Source: Paramacrobiotus metropolitanus
Lineage: Eukaryota; Tardigrada; Eutardigrada; Parachela; Macrobiotidae
DNA length: 64,000 nucleotides
Assembly: GCF_019649055.1 (NCBI RefSeq)
Contig: NW_026570222.1
Location: forward strand, 1,302,001 to 1,366,000
Direction of reading: 5' to 3'
Below the pieces are notes generated by a model that had not been told where the DNA came from, made no database searches, and was given only the letters and a program-made list of their open reading frames with translations. Each line of letters starts with the position of its first letter. Position 1 is the first letter of the stretch. Of this stretch, positions 62,418 through 64,000 are shown piece by piece. Made by a program: the position numbers and the translations under genes.

Positions 62418-63694
62418 TTAACCGGACAAAGTGTATTTGTTGGATCCTTTGTAATTTGGGACTAACAACTTTTTCCAAATACGTGCATATATTGGTAGTT
62501 TGCCCTTCATAGTAGTATCCTCAAGTCCCAGAACTTGCACTCGCATAATTTCTAGCATATCAGGATTTTCATTGCTGATTCCAATGATATAATCCATTTC
62601 GTCATTCAGTGCTACCTATAAGCATTTTAGAAATGTTGCATACTTCTACCACTTTGTTTCTACAGAATAGCTGTATTTATAGCTCGCGCAGCCGCGCTCT
62701 GTTTCTGTAGTAATGTACTCTTAAACCTTACAATTCCGCTCTTTTTGTGAACTTTTTCGCCATTCACCCGAATTCGGTTCTCCATAAATCCTTCTTCAAT
62801 TTTCCTGTAATGAAAAACCATACCATAATAGAGGTCTAGCGGTAAGCCGACGACAGCTATGGAATTAATGAAAAATGTCAAACAGGTTAGCCACGTTCGT
62901 AGAGGTACTTTACTCAATTTCAATATTTCAGTACCAATTTTGTTCCAAAAGTAAAACTTACTGTTTCAAAAATATCTCAAAGCATAAGTCTAAAACGTCT
63001 GACAGAAATCGTCTACTCCAGAACGTACGCGCGATTGGCATTCAAAGCTGTTTTCATAATGTTGTCTATTCTGGCAGTGGACACGTTCACTTTTACATCC
63101 TTCCAATCTTTTACTTCCCCGTCGTCATCATCGTCTTCAAGAACTCCACCTTCTTCATCTTCTCCTGTCTCGTCTTCGTCTTTTTCCACCTAACAAATAT
63201 TTCAATGCAAGTTATGCAATGTATTGCAAACTGCAAGTGACGAGGAAACACTGTTACACTGCCAAACAAATGCTGCAATGTCAAATAAGAAGCCCCGAAA
63301 ACTGTATTATTACTTACGGTAAGCGAGCAATACATCTGGATACAATAGAAAATAGAATACTCGGCTACGGGCCTGTGCATGTGGCATCTTCGTAGTCACC
63401 TACCGTTTTCGCACCTGATTTCTTCCTGGCGTACCCCCTCATTTGAGCAGAAACTGGAAGCCATGGATGGACAAGCTGCGAGTGAGCTAAAGAAGGCCTC
63501 CGGGAACCCGAATTAATGGACAGCCGCCCAACGGGAGATAAGGTATGAATGGAACCAGTGGAGATAACGGCAGCGCTTCTGCATATTCCCAGATAGCCAG
63601 CTGACAAACTGGGTGCGTTACGGACTACTGTGGGCAGCCGTGCGCAGTACCGCGACACTATTCCAAGAATGGCCGATCTCGAAACGTTTGTCAT
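62418..63694 (-). CDS. MTRES1: mitochondrial transcription rescue factor 1 homologue (S4 domain)
   Basis: Four minus-strand exons: 63694-63404, 63189-63029, 62804-62732, 62615-62418; 723 nt, 240 residues, the same length as the human protein as I recall it. The first 95 residues are Arg/Ser-rich and nearly free of acid, as in a mitochondrial presequence. An acidic linker follows (VEKDEDETGEDEEGG). Then comes an S4-like RNA-binding domain: MKTALNANRAKIEEGFMENR, IRVNGEKVHKKSGI, NDEMDYIIGI. Human MTRES1 (C6orf203) has the same order, with LKTGLDIGRNKVEDAFYKGE and LRLNEEKLWKKS. MTRES1 protects mitochondrial transcription under stress and has been linked to mitoribosome rescue. Family assignment is by motif order. 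Confidence 0.85.
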
Positions 63695-64000
63695 TGTGAA
63701 GGGACGTGACTGATTCGCATGCGTAAGTCGAAAACTGAACGGTAAAATTGAAAAATAGCTAAAATACTAAACAGAAAGCTAGAAACAACTTCGTAAGCTC
63801 TCTGGCCGTACGAGTAGTTCAGTTACGGACTGCCAATCTTCGTCATAAGAACAGGATACCTCAAATAAATCAAGTCTGCAGAAACAATGGGTATGTTTCA
63901 AAAGTTTGTGCCCTTCTTAATTAGCTGAATGAACTGATTACCATACGTTATAATTTAACATTTAACGTAAATTAAGTATTGTACAACGGTACAATAACAA
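63695..64000. other. right-edge sequence, possible start of another gene
   Basis: Upstream region of MTRES1. ATGG followed by GTATGT at 63886-63895 could be a tiny first coding exon of a plus-strand gene continuing outside the window; nothing else supports it. Confidence 0.25.

Overview
The window is nuclear DNA from an intron-dense animal with a compact genome. Genes are mostly 1.5-5 kb. Exons of about 20-300 bp are separated by AT-rich introns, many only 50-120 bp, with GT/AG ends and little intergenic space. The gene set (condensin CAP-G, VPS11, TMCO1, a LIM-homeobox Arrowhead gene, SRRM1, parkin, ORC3, SYAP1) is bilaterian. The Arrowhead homeodomain is very arthropod-like, so an ecdysozoan is likely and a tardigrade fits the intron style, but I cannot prove the phylum from sequence alone. 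There is no bacterial, viral or CRISPR content. Exon models were built by hand from splice sites, reading-frame continuity and family homology; for most genes the exon lengths sum to an exact codon number.

Layout, left to right: part of a multi-pass membrane protein gene (-, 337-653, incomplete); an AT-rich gene-free stretch; SDR39U1 (+); IMPACT-like RWD/UPF0029 gene (-); a Harbinger-like MITE between IMPACT and the divergent, C-terminally short CAP-G gene (+); VPS11 (+); TMCO1 (+), whose 2.8-kb intron carries a 1.2-kb Mutator-like inverted-repeat element with a 9-bp target duplication, plus a 50-bp minisatellite; Arrowhead/LHX6-8 (-); a 2.6-kb gene-free stretch; SRRM1 (+, 19 exons); parkin (+); an Ig/FN3 single-pass membrane protein (+, not recognised); two adenosine kinase paralogues head to head (-/+); ribosomal protein S16 (-); ORC3 (+); an ANTP-like homeobox gene with an odd homeodomain and a reading-frame break (+); SYAP1 (-); ATP synthase subunit DAPIT (+); MTRES1 (-).

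The genes are unrelated housekeeping and developmental functions and do not form one pathway. Four encode probable mitochondrial or mitochondria-linked proteins (parkin, DAPIT, MTRES1, and SDR39U1 by family). The most unusual items are the two well-delimited DNA transposon copies, the truncated CAP-G, the divergent adenosine kinase pair, the Trp49 homeodomain with its frame break, and parkin with Thr at the Ser65-equivalent site. I found no clearly novel multi-gene system.
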